A DNA stretch of 64,000 bases from Forficula auricularia (Eukaryota; Arthropoda; Insecta; Dermaptera; Forficulidae). Below the pieces are notes generated by a model that saw only the letters and a program-made list of their open reading frames with translations, was not told where the DNA came from and made no database searches. The stretch is taken from contig JALMQS010000085.1 in NCBI GenBank assembly GCA_024734495.1, positions 15,910,048 to 15,974,047 of the forward strand. Direction: 5' to 3'. Both the position numbers and the translations under genes were made by a program. The first letter of the stretch is position 1, and each line of letters starts with the position of its first letter. Positions 37,701 to 46,954 of the stretch are shown here, piece by piece.

Positions 37701-39593
37701 GCGAAGAAGTCACGATTCTTGGAGTCAATCCACGCTTTGACATCGGCCACCAAGTCATCCAAATCCTCGTAGATCTTAGTCTTTTGCCAGTTTTTCAAAG
37801 AGCGGTTGATGTGATAGTCCGTCGGTGCTTCGGTCGGTGAGTACAGCGGATGTGGGAGTAGATCCCATCCCTTATTGGCGATGAATTCGACTACCCGGCG
37901 CTCAACATGTGGACGTGCGTTATCGTGATGGAACACGAAGTGGTTCTTTTTGCGCGGCCTCGATTGCACCGTGAAGACGGTCAAGCTGTGCCAGGTAGAC
38001 GTTGCTGTTTATGTTGAATTGCCGCTTGCCGTTTTTGTTCATGATTGGTCGACATTGAAGTCTGCAGCCAGAATTCGTGTTGTAAGGCTTTCATCTTCTT
38101 CCACGGCTGTCAGAAGTGCCTGATCATCAAAATCCGATGGCCGACCTCTTCCTTCTTTATCCTCCAAACTAGTGTCACCTGATTTGAAACGGGCAAACCA
38201 CTTCCGTACTGCACTATCAGTAATTGTTCCTTTGCCAAAAAGTCCGTTGAGATCGCGAAATGACTGTGCTGCCTTCCATCCTTTCTCGTAGTGGTAGAGC
38301 ATAATATGACGAATATGAATATGTTTTTCGACAGGCATTTTTATTAACTATAAATAGAGAACATTGTTTATATAAAAAATAAACAAAACGCCATTTTTGG
38401 CTAAAGAAAAACGCGCCAATACAAACGTTCCATAATTATGCATCAACCTAATAGGTATATTTAACAAAAATTTGCTTTAAAACAAATTTCTTTATGATTT
38501 ACTAGTAAAAATGTTTATTTCATACTAGTTCAGGGGATTCTACGGTAACTGTGGCGCCGCGATCTGGCGATGGACTCTTATAGTACTCACCAAAATAAGA
38601 CGAAAATGAAGAATACCATTTTCGAGATTTCGCTTAGTTCCATCGTCAGATCGCGGCACCACAGTTACCGTAGAATTGCCCTAGTTAATAACTATATAAT
38701 CTGAGGTTGCGAATTTTTTTGTTCATTTTTTTTGTACGAGAGATGATCTAAACCCTGAAAAAACTTAACATTGGTCAATTTCTTTATAGCTTTCACAGTC
38801 TAACATTAAAACTAGTATGAAACTTGCATGTATTGGAACTAAATGTTGCAGCCACACTTGCATAGCTCATAATTAAAGTTTTACTATCTGTATTGATTCG
38901 AAATCTATGTTCACCAATTGCATCTAATCTTGAAATTTTCAAAATTTCACTTTCTTAATATTCTTTAGATCAAAAAGTAAATTTCGAATTTATAATTATT
39001 TGCCTTTTTTTAGCCTTCCCATTGTTAGCTTGTTTCACTAAGAAAATTTCCAATTTCAAATCACCATCACTGTTCATAGTGGTTAATCATCGTTTTATAA
39101 TATTCTTCTTGTTTGGGTCATCAATTAGCCCAAAGAAAGTAAATAAAGATTAAAAGAAATCATTATTTGTAAACCAGTTTATAAAATTCTTAAGATTCTA
39201 AGATACTTGTCACCGTAAAAATTTCATTAGAAAAACCTGGAATTTGAAGCGCTCCTGTTGCTATGTGGAGATTCGAAGTAGTTTTTAGAGTGTGGATAAT
39301 CATGATTGTAGTTTGAGGAGCGATTATAATGTCTTGATGTGTCTACACTATAGAATTTCATTATTATTTAGACAAAATTAATTAATACAAAGTATTTTTA
39401 AGACTTACTTGTTTTTAAACAAGGGTGGAAGTTTGTACAGCTGTTCATCATGCCTTCGAGAAGTATTTATATGGTTTGATTGGTAGGAGAAATAAGATCG
39501 GGAAAGCAACATTTCTTGAGGCCGATTAGAGTTGGAGTATCTCAAACTCGATTGCTGGCCGTTGTTGCAATTAACAATTCGTACGTCTTCCAT
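22745..39593 (-). CDS. TENT2: GLD-2-like cytoplasmic poly(A) polymerase, 9 exons
   Basis: Exons on the minus strand, in transcript order: 39593-39409, 36185-35924, 32825-32724, 32645-32477, 27359-27216, 26884-26756, 24273-24096, 24014-23899, 22875-22745. All junctions are GT-AG and all phases agree, giving 1416 nt and 471 aa ending in TAG. GLD-2 enzymes extend short poly(A) tails on cytoplasmic mRNAs, often with an RNA-binding partner. The nucleotidyltransferase motif GSTMSGFSISSSDID carries Asp207 and Asp209. The third Asp is D267 in FNVDINCNN. The nucleotide-recognition stretch NDAKNCTISSYSL is in exon 6. The PAP-associated domain includes SLGDLLMDFLKYY and ends near EEPFDLTNAARSV. The N-terminal ~150 aa are low-complexity and poorly conserved, as usual. 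The start at 39593 is the first Met of exon 1; an upstream non-coding exon is possible. Introns hold hAT, mariner, LINE, LTR and palindromic elements. Confidence 0.9.
23031..23851 (-). mobile_element. hAT element with ZBED5-like transposase remnant
   Basis: Ends CAGTGGCTCCCAACC and CAGTGGTTCCCAAAC (complement), 8-bp duplication TACTAGAG at 23023-23030 and 23852-23859. On the minus strand about 23700-23360 reads ATEKIVEIMLGEDPSNK, SVPLSNNTVSRRIDEMA and further hAT transposase fragments, with stops and frameshifts. It fills most of GLD-2 intron 8, ending 48 bp from exon 8. Confidence 0.88.
25247..25402. repeat. Foldback MITE
   Basis: Arms AAACGTTGACTAGGGGTAAA and complement, 65-70 bp, near perfect. 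Abuts a LINE fragment. Confidence 0.88.
25400..25628 (-). mobile_element. LINE fragment (RT C-terminal domain)
   Basis: The minus strand encodes [19 protein letters not shown] and SVFAHSLFYKYYHGF, the same C-terminal domain as the long LINE but a different subfamily. It abuts the foldback at 25247-25402 and lies in GLD-2 intron 6. Confidence 0.75.
26265..26740 (+). mobile_element. 5'-truncated LINE copy, 15 bp from a GLD-2 splice donor
   Basis: Plus-strand remnant of the RT C-terminal domain with frameshifts, then a 3' UTR with AGGCCTTTAGGGG and a short A run ending near 26736. The donor of GLD-2 exon 6 (26750-26755) lies immediately beyond, so the insertion sits against a splice site, antisense to the gene. 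Confidence 0.78.
28056..28413 (-). mobile_element. Collapsed LTR retroelement with primer-binding site
   Basis: TSD TTAT at 28052-28055 and 28414-28417. Read on the minus strand, an LTR starts TGTTGTAATATGG and ends near ATATCATAACA (~28117). It is followed at once by TTTGGCGCCCGAACA, a PBS matching a tRNA 3' end, and then a second LTR tail ending ATATTATAACA. Internal genes are gone. The LTR holds three GGCCAGGTGTGTGACA repeats. It sits inside a dispersed repeat in GLD-2 intron 4. Confidence 0.78.
28995..29161. mobile_element. CGAGGGGTGAACC MITE, copy 3
   Basis: Perfect 12-bp terminal inverted repeats CGAGGGGTGAAC. Flanks TAGGTAGA and TAAGTAGA. In GLD-2 intron 4. Confidence 0.9.
29418..30127. 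mobile_element. TTAAGGTAGTTG element, copy 1
   Basis: Ends TTAAGGTAGTTGTTTC and the complement (GAAACAACTACCTTAA), 710 bp. Its twin is at 53105-53842. Contains a short conserved minus-strand ORF (29934-29821). In GLD-2 intron 4. Confidence 0.85.
29821..29934 (-). CDS. 37-aa ORF conserved in both TTAAGGTAGTTG elements
   Basis: Encodes a basic peptide starting [20 protein letters not shown]. The twin element encodes the same start with conservative changes (V to I), and most differences are at third codon positions. It may be the N-terminus of the lost transposase, or a retained short gene. Not recognised. Confidence 0.5.
   Translation of the reverse strand: MSDKVHYKGRFIKQKVLNKRLKAVAAMAEAKKRQKNY
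30461..31193 (-). mobile_element. 5'-truncated LINE copy, same family as 17973-20950
   Basis: A T tract at 30461-30483 (the poly(A) tail on the minus strand) is followed by sequence nearly identical to 17990-18695. It holds the C-terminal domain of the RT (frame open 31234-30689, later shifted). The 5' truncation at about 31193 is typical of incomplete reverse transcription. It lies in intron 4 of the GLD-2 gene in the same orientation as the gene. The close match to the long copy suggests recent activity. Confidence 0.85.
31544..32064. mobile_element. Tc1/mariner-type MITE carrying a transposase fragment
   Basis: Inverted ends GGGTGGGCCATCTAACGTTT and the complement of AGTTAAATGGCCCAGCC, with TA on both sides and long subterminal homology (GAATCGGCTATAAAAAA). 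Plus-strand 31844-31945 encodes a DDE fragment, IWFQQDGATCHTAN, then DLLRTVFGNR. The left end sequence is repeated internally at about 31720-31800. It lies in GLD-2 intron 4. Confidence 0.82.
33171..33368 (+). pseudogene. hAT transposase C-terminal dimerisation domain
   Basis: A 65-aa open stretch with MPVTTCTPERTFSTLRRVKS and LALVSIHRDN, ending KRRLDFVL. This is the hAT-family C-terminal dimerisation region of zinc-finger (TTF/ZMYM-type) transposases. The N-terminal and catalytic parts are absent. Confidence 0.88.
33990..34492. repeat. Foldback of the GGCCAAGTTCG type inside hAT
   Basis: Arms ~220 bp: GGCCAAATTCGGTAC and complement GTACCGAACTTGGCC-like, with GGCTTCGCCGAC in both arms. Confidence 0.85.
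34640..34667 (-). ncRNA. Hammerhead-like core
   Basis: Minus strand: CTGATGA, stem GAAGAC-CAA-GTCTTC, GAAAC, TATAGTC. Left arm of palindrome 34532-35083. Best-formed stem II in the window. Confidence 0.72.
34945..34972 (+). ncRNA. Hammerhead-like core
   Basis: Mirror of the 34640 core on the plus strand, identical in sequence. Confidence 0.72.
36728..36832. repeat. Short relic of the hammerhead palindrome family
   Basis: Holds the outer ends only (GTGTCCTCTTCTTGTTGC and AGGACACCCTCATTTATTTC). No core. Confidence 0.55.
37536..38451 (-). mobile_element. mariner transposon, internally deleted
   Basis: Inverted ends TTAGGTTGATGCATAATTAT (37536 and the complement at 38451), flanked by TA. Length is 916 bp against ~1.3 kb for a full mariner. 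It lies in GLD-2 intron 1. The first catalytic Asp region is lost; the HHDNARPH Asp and the Asp of PTDYH remain, so it cannot be autonomous. Confidence 0.93.
37655..38338 (-). pseudogene. mariner transposase, deleted and frameshifted
   Basis: The N-terminal part (38338-38039, 99 aa) has the helix-turn-helix region with KWFARFKSGDTSLEDKEGRG. The C-terminal part (37984-37655) has HFVFHHDNARPHVE and a PYSP-like segment with TDYH. Between them the family's middle section, including the first DDE-type Asp, is missing and the frame changes. Confidence 0.9.
38536..38684. repeat. Foldback, GC-rich arms
   Basis: Arms TCTACGGTAACTGTGGCGCC and complement, ~50 bp. Single copy in the window. Confidence 0.85.
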
Positions 39594-39734
39594 GATTACT
39601 TAAAACAAAAAAATAAATCAAATGAAACGTCTTAACTAAAAATAGAAAATTTTAACTAATTTACCTCAACAGATGGTTTAACCCCAAAAAATTATCAAGA
39701 AATATTTCATTTATATAAAGAACAAAAGATAAGA

Positions 39735-39997
39735 GTAAATAAATATTATATTTAATATTGATTTACTATGAGTTAAGGATACTAGGTCACCGTATTTCAC
39801 ATTAAAATTAAAAAATAATAAAAGATATAAAAACTTTCTGTACTTCCTGTATGATGGGTTGATAGCCCTGAAATAGGTAGATATTGAAAAAGAAAAAAAT
39901 TTTTGTATCTTTTAATTTTTTAATTTTAATGTGAAATAAGTGACCTAGTATCCTTAACTCATAGTAAATCAATATAGATATAATATTTATTTATCTT
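39735..39997. repeat. Foldback just upstream of GLD-2
   Basis: Arms GAGTTAAGGATACTAGGTCAC and complement, ~110 bp, starting about 140 bp upstream of the GLD-2 ATG; it may lie in the promoter region. Confidence 0.85.
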
Positions 39998-40597
39998 ATC
40001 TTTATTAAAGATGTTTCACCTTGCACCAACAACCCACAATCTCTACTAATTATAAAGAACAAGCTGAAAGCTCGGCGGGAAGTCTCTCGGGATGTGATTA
40101 TTAGGTGTCCCAAATTGATTACCTCTCAAAAAAGTATCCAGTAGTCCATAAGACTAAATTTGGTCCAGACCAAACAAACGGTTTAGAATTTTAATAATTC
40201 GCCCCCACACACTCATTTTGAGTAGTTGATTTTTGCAGTAATAGTTTCTCATACAATTAAACTTTACAAAATTTGATACACATCAGATTTTTAATTTTTT
40301 TACCCCCCACATTTTGGCTATGTAGTATTTTTTTAAGCAAAAAGAAAGTTGTTATATTACCCTTCTTAATAGATATTGCATAAATCAGTGAAAACGCATT
40401 TTTCCCTTTTTGATCCCCTTAGTGGTCGAATTTTAAAAAATTCTGAAATTACTTCTCAATAGGCCAAAAGCAAGTCGATATATTATCGTTCTTAAGAGAT
40501 ATTTCATAAACACATTTTGCCCCTTTGACCCCCTAAGGAGTCAGATTTCGAAAAATCCATTTCTAATGAACCCCTGTCAAAGAAGTAATATCCTCTC

Positions 40598-40754
40598 CGA
40601 GGGGTGAACCGCGATTGGAATTAGGTGTACACGTCTTTGGAATTATTTTGGAATTCATTAGATAATATGCCCCTTCATCTATTGTCTTCTACTTGGAAAT
40701 GAAAGTGGAAGTGGAAGTAGGTGTACACGATATTAGGTCGCGATTCACCCCTCG
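40598..40754. mobile_element. CGAGGGGTGAACC MITE, copy 4
   Basis: Same ends. Flanks ATCCTCTC and ATGCTCTC (8 bp, one mismatch). Confidence 0.9.
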
Positions 40755-40931
40755 ATGCTCTCCAAATTTCTATGTTTGTATCTTCATGGGTTTGGACAAT
40801 TTCGAAGATGTATTAGTGTATCGAGCGTTTGTTTTTATTTAAATAGGTAACTCAATCTTCTGCTTGATGTAATAAGTACCCAATATGCATTATATGTATT
40901 TACAAACATTTTATTCAATTGACAGTAAATA

Positions 40932-40959
40932 GTTTCTAAAGTTTTACCTTCATATTCAG
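40932..40959 (-). ncRNA. Degenerate hammerhead-like core
   Basis: Minus strand: CTGAATA, stem GAAGGTAAAACTTT, GAAAC, with the family flank (CTTCTGCTTGATG) nearby. Core base loss suggests it is inactive. Confidence 0.42.
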
Positions 40960-41879
40960 TCAACTACATAAATTTCAGACGAATATTCAATAGCAGTTTT
41001 TTAGTTACCATATACTTGAATTGACTTGATGGGGGTGGATAGAAACAAAAGATAGAAAGACTTGCTATATACAGAGTTACTACATATATTTCAGACATAT
41101 GTATAGACTTATTTATTTATATAATAATTAGGGCTCGGATATCGCCCTTATTTGCCTTTTTACTTTATCCAATGCAAAGCATGGGTAAAGTATTGTAATC
41201 GCTCTCGGGGCAAGCGTGGCTTCAAAGGGTCCTCAGGTAAAGACTACGGAACCCATGGACTCAATTAAAGTCACAAATTGTAGTATTCAATTAGGTTGAA
41301 TATTAGCACGTGACGGTTTTGCCAAAAATTACATGGGGTCTCGTCGAGAGGCCAAAAAGTGCGATTTTTTCATTTAGTGCGTGCGGATGGATGTATGGAT
41401 GGATGTATGTATGGATGGATGTATGTATGTATGTTATCGCTTTTTTGGCCCACGATTTTTTCCACACCGTTGCACCGATTGAAATGAAATTGAAAACATA
41501 CCATTAGTTTAACAAACTGAAGCGCTGATTAGTTTTTGGTACATATCGGCCCACAAACATTAGTACTTTATTTCAGTACTTTTTTAGTTTTTTCTAAATA
41601 TCTTGAAAATGACTTAACCAATTATGATGAAATTTAATATCCTAATTAAGTACCTTGGGGACCACAAAAAAGGTTAAATAAAGTTTTTAGTAAAATTATA
41701 TTTTAAAGTACTTTACTCTAGAGTAAGATGGAACTTTTTTAATTTTTTAAATTCTTTAAAATTTATTCATTTGAAAGTTTTAATATAGCTCATTTAGCCT
41801 TGCTTAAGTAAGAATGGAAAGGCTTCTCTCTGTGAAATGCTAAAAATTTGGGAGGAATTTTTATGAGTAACCATAGCAA

Positions 41880-43140
41880 CTGCGTTGTTTTCTTATCCGT
41901 TACTTTTGCTGAAGACAGAGAAATCGATTTTAAACCAAAAATAGCGATTGATTCTCATCTAGTACTTGAGGAATAATCATTCTATATTGGATTTTTGACG
42001 TTTCGGTTTTTATTAGTAACCATTGCTGAGACATAGAGAAATCGATTTTAAACCAAAAATAGCGATTGATTCTCATCTAGTTCTTGAGGAATAATCATTC
42101 TATATTGGATTTTTGACGTTTCGGTTTTTATTAGTAACCATTGCTGAAGACATAGAGAAATCGATTTTAAACCAAAAATAGCGATTGATTCTCATCTAGT
42201 TCTTGAGGAATAATCATTCTATATTGGATTTTTGACGTTTCGGTTTTAATTAGTAACCATTGCTGAAGACATAGAGAAATCGATTTTAAACCAAAAATAG
42301 CGATTGATTCTCATCTAGTACTTGAGGAATAATCATTCTATATTGGATTTTTGACGTTTCGGTTTTTATTAGTAACCATTGCTGAAGACATAGAGAAATC
42401 GATTTTAAACCAAAAATAGCGATTGATTCTCATCTAGTTCTTGAGGAATAATCATTCTATATTGGATTTTTGACGTTTCGGTTTTAATTAGTAACCATTG
42501 CTGAAGACATAGAGAAATCGACTTTTAAACCAAAAAGAGCGATTGATTCTCATCTAGTACTTGAGGAATAATCATTCTATATTGGATTTTTGACGTTTCG
42601 GTTTTTATTAGTAACCATTGCTGAAGACATGGAGGAATCGACTTAAAATAAAAAATAGCGATTGATTCTCATCTAATACTTGAGAAATATCCATTCTATA
42701 TTTGATTTTTGACGTTTCGGTTTTTATTAGTAACCATTCCTGAAGACATAGAGAAATCAACTTTAAACCAAAAATAGCGATTGATTCTCATCTAGTACTT
42801 GAGGAATAATCATTCTATATTGGATTTTTTGACGTTTCGGTTTTTATTAGTAACCATTGCTGAAGACATAGAGGAATCGACTTAAAATCAAAAATAGCGA
42901 TTGATTCTCATCTAATACTTGAGGAATAACAATTCTACATTAGGTTTTTGACGTTTCGATTATTATTGGTAACCATTGCTGAAGACATGGAGGAATCGAC
43001 TTAAAATCAAAAATAACGATCGATTCTTATCTAATACTAGAGGAATAACCTTATTGAATTCCATTTTTGATGTTTTGACTATTAATGGAAACCTCTACTG
43101 AAAATGTAGAAGAATCGACTTAAAATCAAAAGACTAAATT
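41880..43140 (+). repeat. Minisatellite, ~119-bp unit, about 10 copies
   Basis: The unit contains AAATCGATTTTAAACC and GACGTTTCGGTTTTTATTAG. The phrase AAATCG recurs at 42039, 42158, 42277, 42396 and 42515, exactly 119 apart. Units diverge toward the right end. Confidence 0.92.
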
Positions 43141-43556
43141 CTTTTTAGGTAAACAACTCAAGCTTGAGTTGTTTGCCATAAAAGAATTTAGTCTTTTTGA
43201 TTTTAAGTCGATTCTTCTACATTTTCAGCAGAGGTTTCCATTAATAGTCAAAACATCAAAAATGGAATTCAATAAGGTTATTCCTCTAGTATTAGATAAG
43301 AATCGATCGTTATTTTTGATTTTAAGTCGTTTCCTCCATGTCTTCAGCAATGGTTACCAATAATAATCGAAACGTCAAAAACCTAATGTAGAATTGTTAT
43401 TCCTCAAGTATTAGATGAGAATCGATGGCTATTTTTGATTTTAAGTCGATTCCTCTATGTCTTCAGCAATGGTTACCAATAAAAACCGAAACGTCAAAAA
43501 TCCAATGTAGAATGGTTATTCCTCGACTCTTAAATGAGAATTATTTTTGAATTAAT
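42735..43556. repeat. Inversion of the minisatellite into a ~400-bp-arm foldback
   Basis: The centre is CAACTCAAGCTTGAGTTG near 43159. The right arm (to ~43556) is the reverse complement of the last three or four minisatellite units. Confidence 0.88.
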
Positions 43557-43922
43557 GTTCAATATGAACTACAAATTGCAAGTGATATCTGATTAATAAT
43601 AAAGGAACAAACATATTAATATTTCAAATGAATTTGGATAAAGTTTAGCAACGATCCGTTGCAGTTTATTTTATTTATGGCTTAAAATTTAGGCTAATAT
43701 GATATCTATGCATTTCATGAAATTCCTAATAAAAGAGGTATTTGTTAGGGCCTATAATGCCTATTTTGCCCTATTCTGGGTGATAGTGCGTATTTAACTT
43801 ATAAATGCCTTTTTTAATGCCTATTTTAACTAAAATTGGCAATTTCACATTTTTTGGACGATTTATACATTTTCTAAATTCAAGTTTTTTTTGAATTGTT
43901 AAAAAATATTCCGAAATAATTA

Positions 43923-44022
43923 NNNNNNNNNNNNNNNNNNNNNNNNNNNNNNNNNNNNNNNNNNNNNNNNNNNNNNNNNNNNNNNNNNNNNNNNNNNNNN
44001 NNNNNNNNNNNNNNNNNNNNNN
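43923..44022. other. Assembly gap, 100 N
   Basis: Exactly 100 N, the conventional placeholder for a gap of unknown size. It lies about 60 bp downstream of the last visible SLC25A46-like exon. Confidence 0.99.
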
Positions 44023-44084
44023 GTTAAATTTCAAATGGATGGCCACTTGTCATATTGTAGAATGAATGAATTGGATCATCTTAC

Positions 44085-46289
44085 TTGGGCCAAGGTGTGA
44101 GTTTGGAAATGCAATCTTCTATGGCGAGAGACATTCCTCGGACGAGAAGCGCGCTTCCGAGACCTTTCCATAAAGTTGTTATACCTTGCCTTTGATGCAA
44201 ATGGATCATAATAGGCAAAAGAGTGACAGGTACAAAATGAGTGTGAATTGAATTGTTATGGACTTGAACAGAGAGAAGATGTTAATGGAATGAACAAGTT
44301 ATTGATCGCAATTATTTGAAATTACTTTGACATTGCCTCCGGAGGACTATAAACGGATGACTTAATAAATTTTCAGCAATTAAAGTGGTGAGCCCCACGC
44401 CAATGCTTACGTATCTTTTAATATCACTTTCTGTTGGTGAAAAAGAGCTGTTAAGATGGAATTAGAAAGATTATTTCATTGGTCGAAGTCAGTCCAGGAT
44501 AATGAAAAATAAAATTCCGAATAAAGAAATTTATTGGAACGTCACTTGCAGATATCAGGGTTTCCAAACAATTTTCGACCGCAGACCGGTATTTTTGGTA
44601 AAACTTGTGCGGCCCTCTTTTATGTAAAAAAACATATATCATATTATGAAATTTAAAGTGCTAATTTAAATGGTTTAAATAAAAAATCCGGTTAATTATT
44701 TTAAATAAACTTTATTAAACCCAATGAATTGCACATTTCACTGCTACATGTGTTTTAAAAATGAATATAAACTACCCCAATTCCACCCCTCCACCACTGC
44801 AACCCCCACATCTTCCCAACCGTCACCTCCACCCCCGCCCCCGCCCCCTCACCCAGTTTTTGCATTTCTAGCCTTGTATAAGCAAATATATATTATGAAA
44901 ATAGACAATGATACAAATTGCCTTGGTGATGAAATTACATCCAAGATTGTTTTTTTTATATATTTATCTGTTTATAGTTGCTTTATATTCATTTATAAAA
45001 AGCAACTATTTTTTCAAATTTCTAGAATTCCATTGATAAAGGGAGAAATTCTCCCGAAACGTTTGGATTTTAAATAATCGTTTTAAGATTGTTTTCTATA
45101 AAAGATTTGTATTCATTTATGTTTGTCTATATGTATAGATGATTGTGAATAAAAAAATTGATGGCCAAGCCCCCCCCCCCCCCCCCCCGTTTTATATTAA
45201 GTACCTGGCCACCGAGCCATGGTCGGTAACTTTTTGCTTCAGTTAAAAGCTATATATTAATCCCCAAACCCCCACCACTTCACCCCACATCCACTCCACC
45301 CCGTACTCCTCCATCTCTGCACTCACCACATCTCCTCAACCGTCACCTCCACCCTCGCCCCCGCCCCCTCACCCAGTTTTTGCATTTCTAGCCTTGTAGT
45401 GACCAACAGATTATGTGTATATGTACCATATAGGTATATAAATTAATACCGTATATTTTTTTAATTAAATAACAATTTTTGAGTTCATCAATTAAATTGC
45501 CTAACTTTTAAAATATATAATAATATTTGTAATGATCTATTAGTAGAATTTAAAATGAGAAAAAACAATTAATAATTAAAAGGAAATTGAATAAAAATGT
45601 AAATATACATTATTATCGAGACAACCACCTGTGAATAATTATTTCAATTAACAAAAAACCCGAGGGGTGAACCGCGATTGGAATTAGGTGTACATGGTCG
45701 TTGGAATTACTTTGGAATTCATTAGATAATCTATTGTCATCTATTGTCTTCCACTTGGAAGTGGAAGTAGGTGTAGACGATTTTAGGTCGCGATTCACCC
45801 CTCGAAAAAACCCATCAAAAACAACTTAGCCGAAGATGAGACCATGACAGATCGAACACAAAACCCGTGGATTTCACCCAAATCGTTACAGCCTTTTTCG
45901 AGAACCCGATTGGATATATATATATATATAAAAGAATTGCTCGTTTAATATAATAAGATTTGTAGATCCTGAAGAAGGGGGAAGATCCTCCGAAAGTTCT
46001 GTTTTTAAGAGAATGAAAGTGACGTTTGAATTTCTTTTATTTGAATTTAATTTTTCTCTAGACTGCCTTCCATCCTTTCTCCAATGAAATTGTACCAGTC
46101 CATCTCTCCAAAAGAAAATACTTTAAAATGATTTGAAAGATAAGGCATACCATAGTCATTTTCTTGAGGGGAGAGAGGTTTCGTTTGAGGAGGGACATCT
46201 TCAAGCGATCTCTCATTGTAAGAATAGTGGACGTCTTCATTTTGAACATTCGGTTCCGGGTAAATGGAATAATCCCGTATTTTTGCCAT
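44085..46289 (-). CDS. SLC25A46: SLC25A46-like mitochondrial outer-membrane protein, partial
   Basis: Two exons are clear on the minus strand: 44447-44326 and 44262-44085, separated by a 63-nt GT-AG intron. They encode a carrier repeat: DIKRYVSIGVGL, then LLSHPFIVLRRQCQ, then QRQGITTLWKGLGS, and SKLTPWPK at the donor. The HPxIVLRRQCQ stretch, with the SLC25 signature acidic residue missing, is typical of SLC25A46, a mitochondrial outer-membrane protein linked to fusion/fission and lipid transfer. A probable N-terminal exon is 46289-46096 (starts MAKIRDYSIYPEPN, Pro-rich). Its donor at 46095 gives the right phase, but this join is inferred. No exon for the C-terminal ~60 % of the family protein is seen between 44084 and GLD-2. 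The 100-N gap begins about 60 bp beyond the last donor and may hide them. Confidence 0.72.
44740..45400. repeat. C-rich repeat pair
   Basis: CCGCCCCCTCACCCAGTTTT occurs at 44837 and 45358 with similar C-rich flanks; related C-rich DNA is at 160-235. A C18 run at 45171-45188. Confidence 0.7.
45033..45060 (+). ncRNA. Degenerate hammerhead-like core
   Basis: TTGATAA in place of CTGANGA, perfect stem GGGAG-AAATT-CTCCC, GAAACGTTTGG. A partial relative (CTTCTCCCGAAACGTTTG) is at about 48870. Confidence 0.42.
45661..45804. mobile_element. CGAGGGGTGAACC MITE, copy 5
   Basis: Same ends. Exact 8-bp duplication AAAAAACC on both sides, fixing the element boundaries. In the inferred first intron region of the SLC25A46-like gene. 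Confidence 0.92.
45969..45996 (+). ncRNA. Hammerhead-like core (GAAAG)
   Basis: CTGAAGA, G-rich/C-rich stem II (GGGG...CCTC), GAAAG. Single copy between MITE copy 5 and the putative first exon of the SLC25A46-like gene. Confidence 0.45.
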
Positions 46290-46833
46290 AGATACTCGAA
46301 ATTCTTTCAAAATTTAAAATCAGGCACTTTTCAATGTAAATGGCGTGGAGAGTTAGACTTAAAGATGGCAAACAGGAGATGAAAGTTTTTCGAAATCAGA
46401 TGGCATAAAAAAAGAAAATGGAAAAATGGTCTTTACAAATCGATGCAAAAAATGATTTAAAATATAATTTTTAACATTTCGTATTTTTTTGCTAGATAAT
46501 TTCGATTTTCACTTAATTTAAACTGATAATTTTTAATTTCTCCTGCGAAATTTAAAATATATTCCAAAGTGTAATGGAGATAGATATTTACATAAAAATG
46601 TTCTGCACCTTTTTAATTTTAATCTCTCAATTAAACTAGATTTATAGTTAGTAATGAAGATGTTGAAGCTTTTATTTTTGTGATTGATTTTATTAAGATT
46701 TGAAATTTTAGTTAAATCACACATACCTAAATTAATTATAATTATTGGATAAAAATACTTGGTAGGTTTCACATTAAGATATAAAAAAATAAAACGAATT
46801 TATTTCTGGAGAATCTTTAATCTCGATATATAT

Positions 46834-46859
46834 ATTTCGGGTGACTAACCCATCTTCAG
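46834..46859 (-). ncRNA. Hammerhead-like core next to Penelope-like remnant
   Basis: Minus strand: CTGAAGA, stem GGGT-TAGTC-ACCC, GAAAT. It lies 3' of the coding remnant at 47395-47180 on the same strand. Confidence 0.6.
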
Positions 46860-46954
46860 GAGAAACAGAAAGTAACTGACCTGGATAAGTCGAAATTGAA
46901 TACAAGTCAATGGTAAAATTTATTTTTTAAGATAACAAAAGAGTAAATATTTAA

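Larger units (their letters stand above)
41160..43668 (+). mobile_element. Helentron-like element, copy 2, with minisatellite
   Basis: Same ends as copy 1 (ACTTTATCCAATGC at 41162, hairpin at 43652-43666). It holds a GGAT/GTAT microsatellite (41392-41440) and a minisatellite of ~119-bp units (about 41880-43140), which then inverts (43160-43560). Confidence 0.75.

Noticed and set aside
41880..43140. CRISPR-like array (regular repeats)
   Set aside because: The 119-bp units have no repeat-spacer alternation, and the genome is eukaryotic. It is a minisatellite.
44572..44650. hAT-like end CAGGGTTTCCAAACAATTTT
   Set aside because: One end only, no duplication; recorded as a possible fragment.
44724..45077. 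117-aa Pro-rich plus-strand ORF
   Set aside because: The Pro-rich part comes from a C-rich repeat present again at 45.3 kb. No domain seen.
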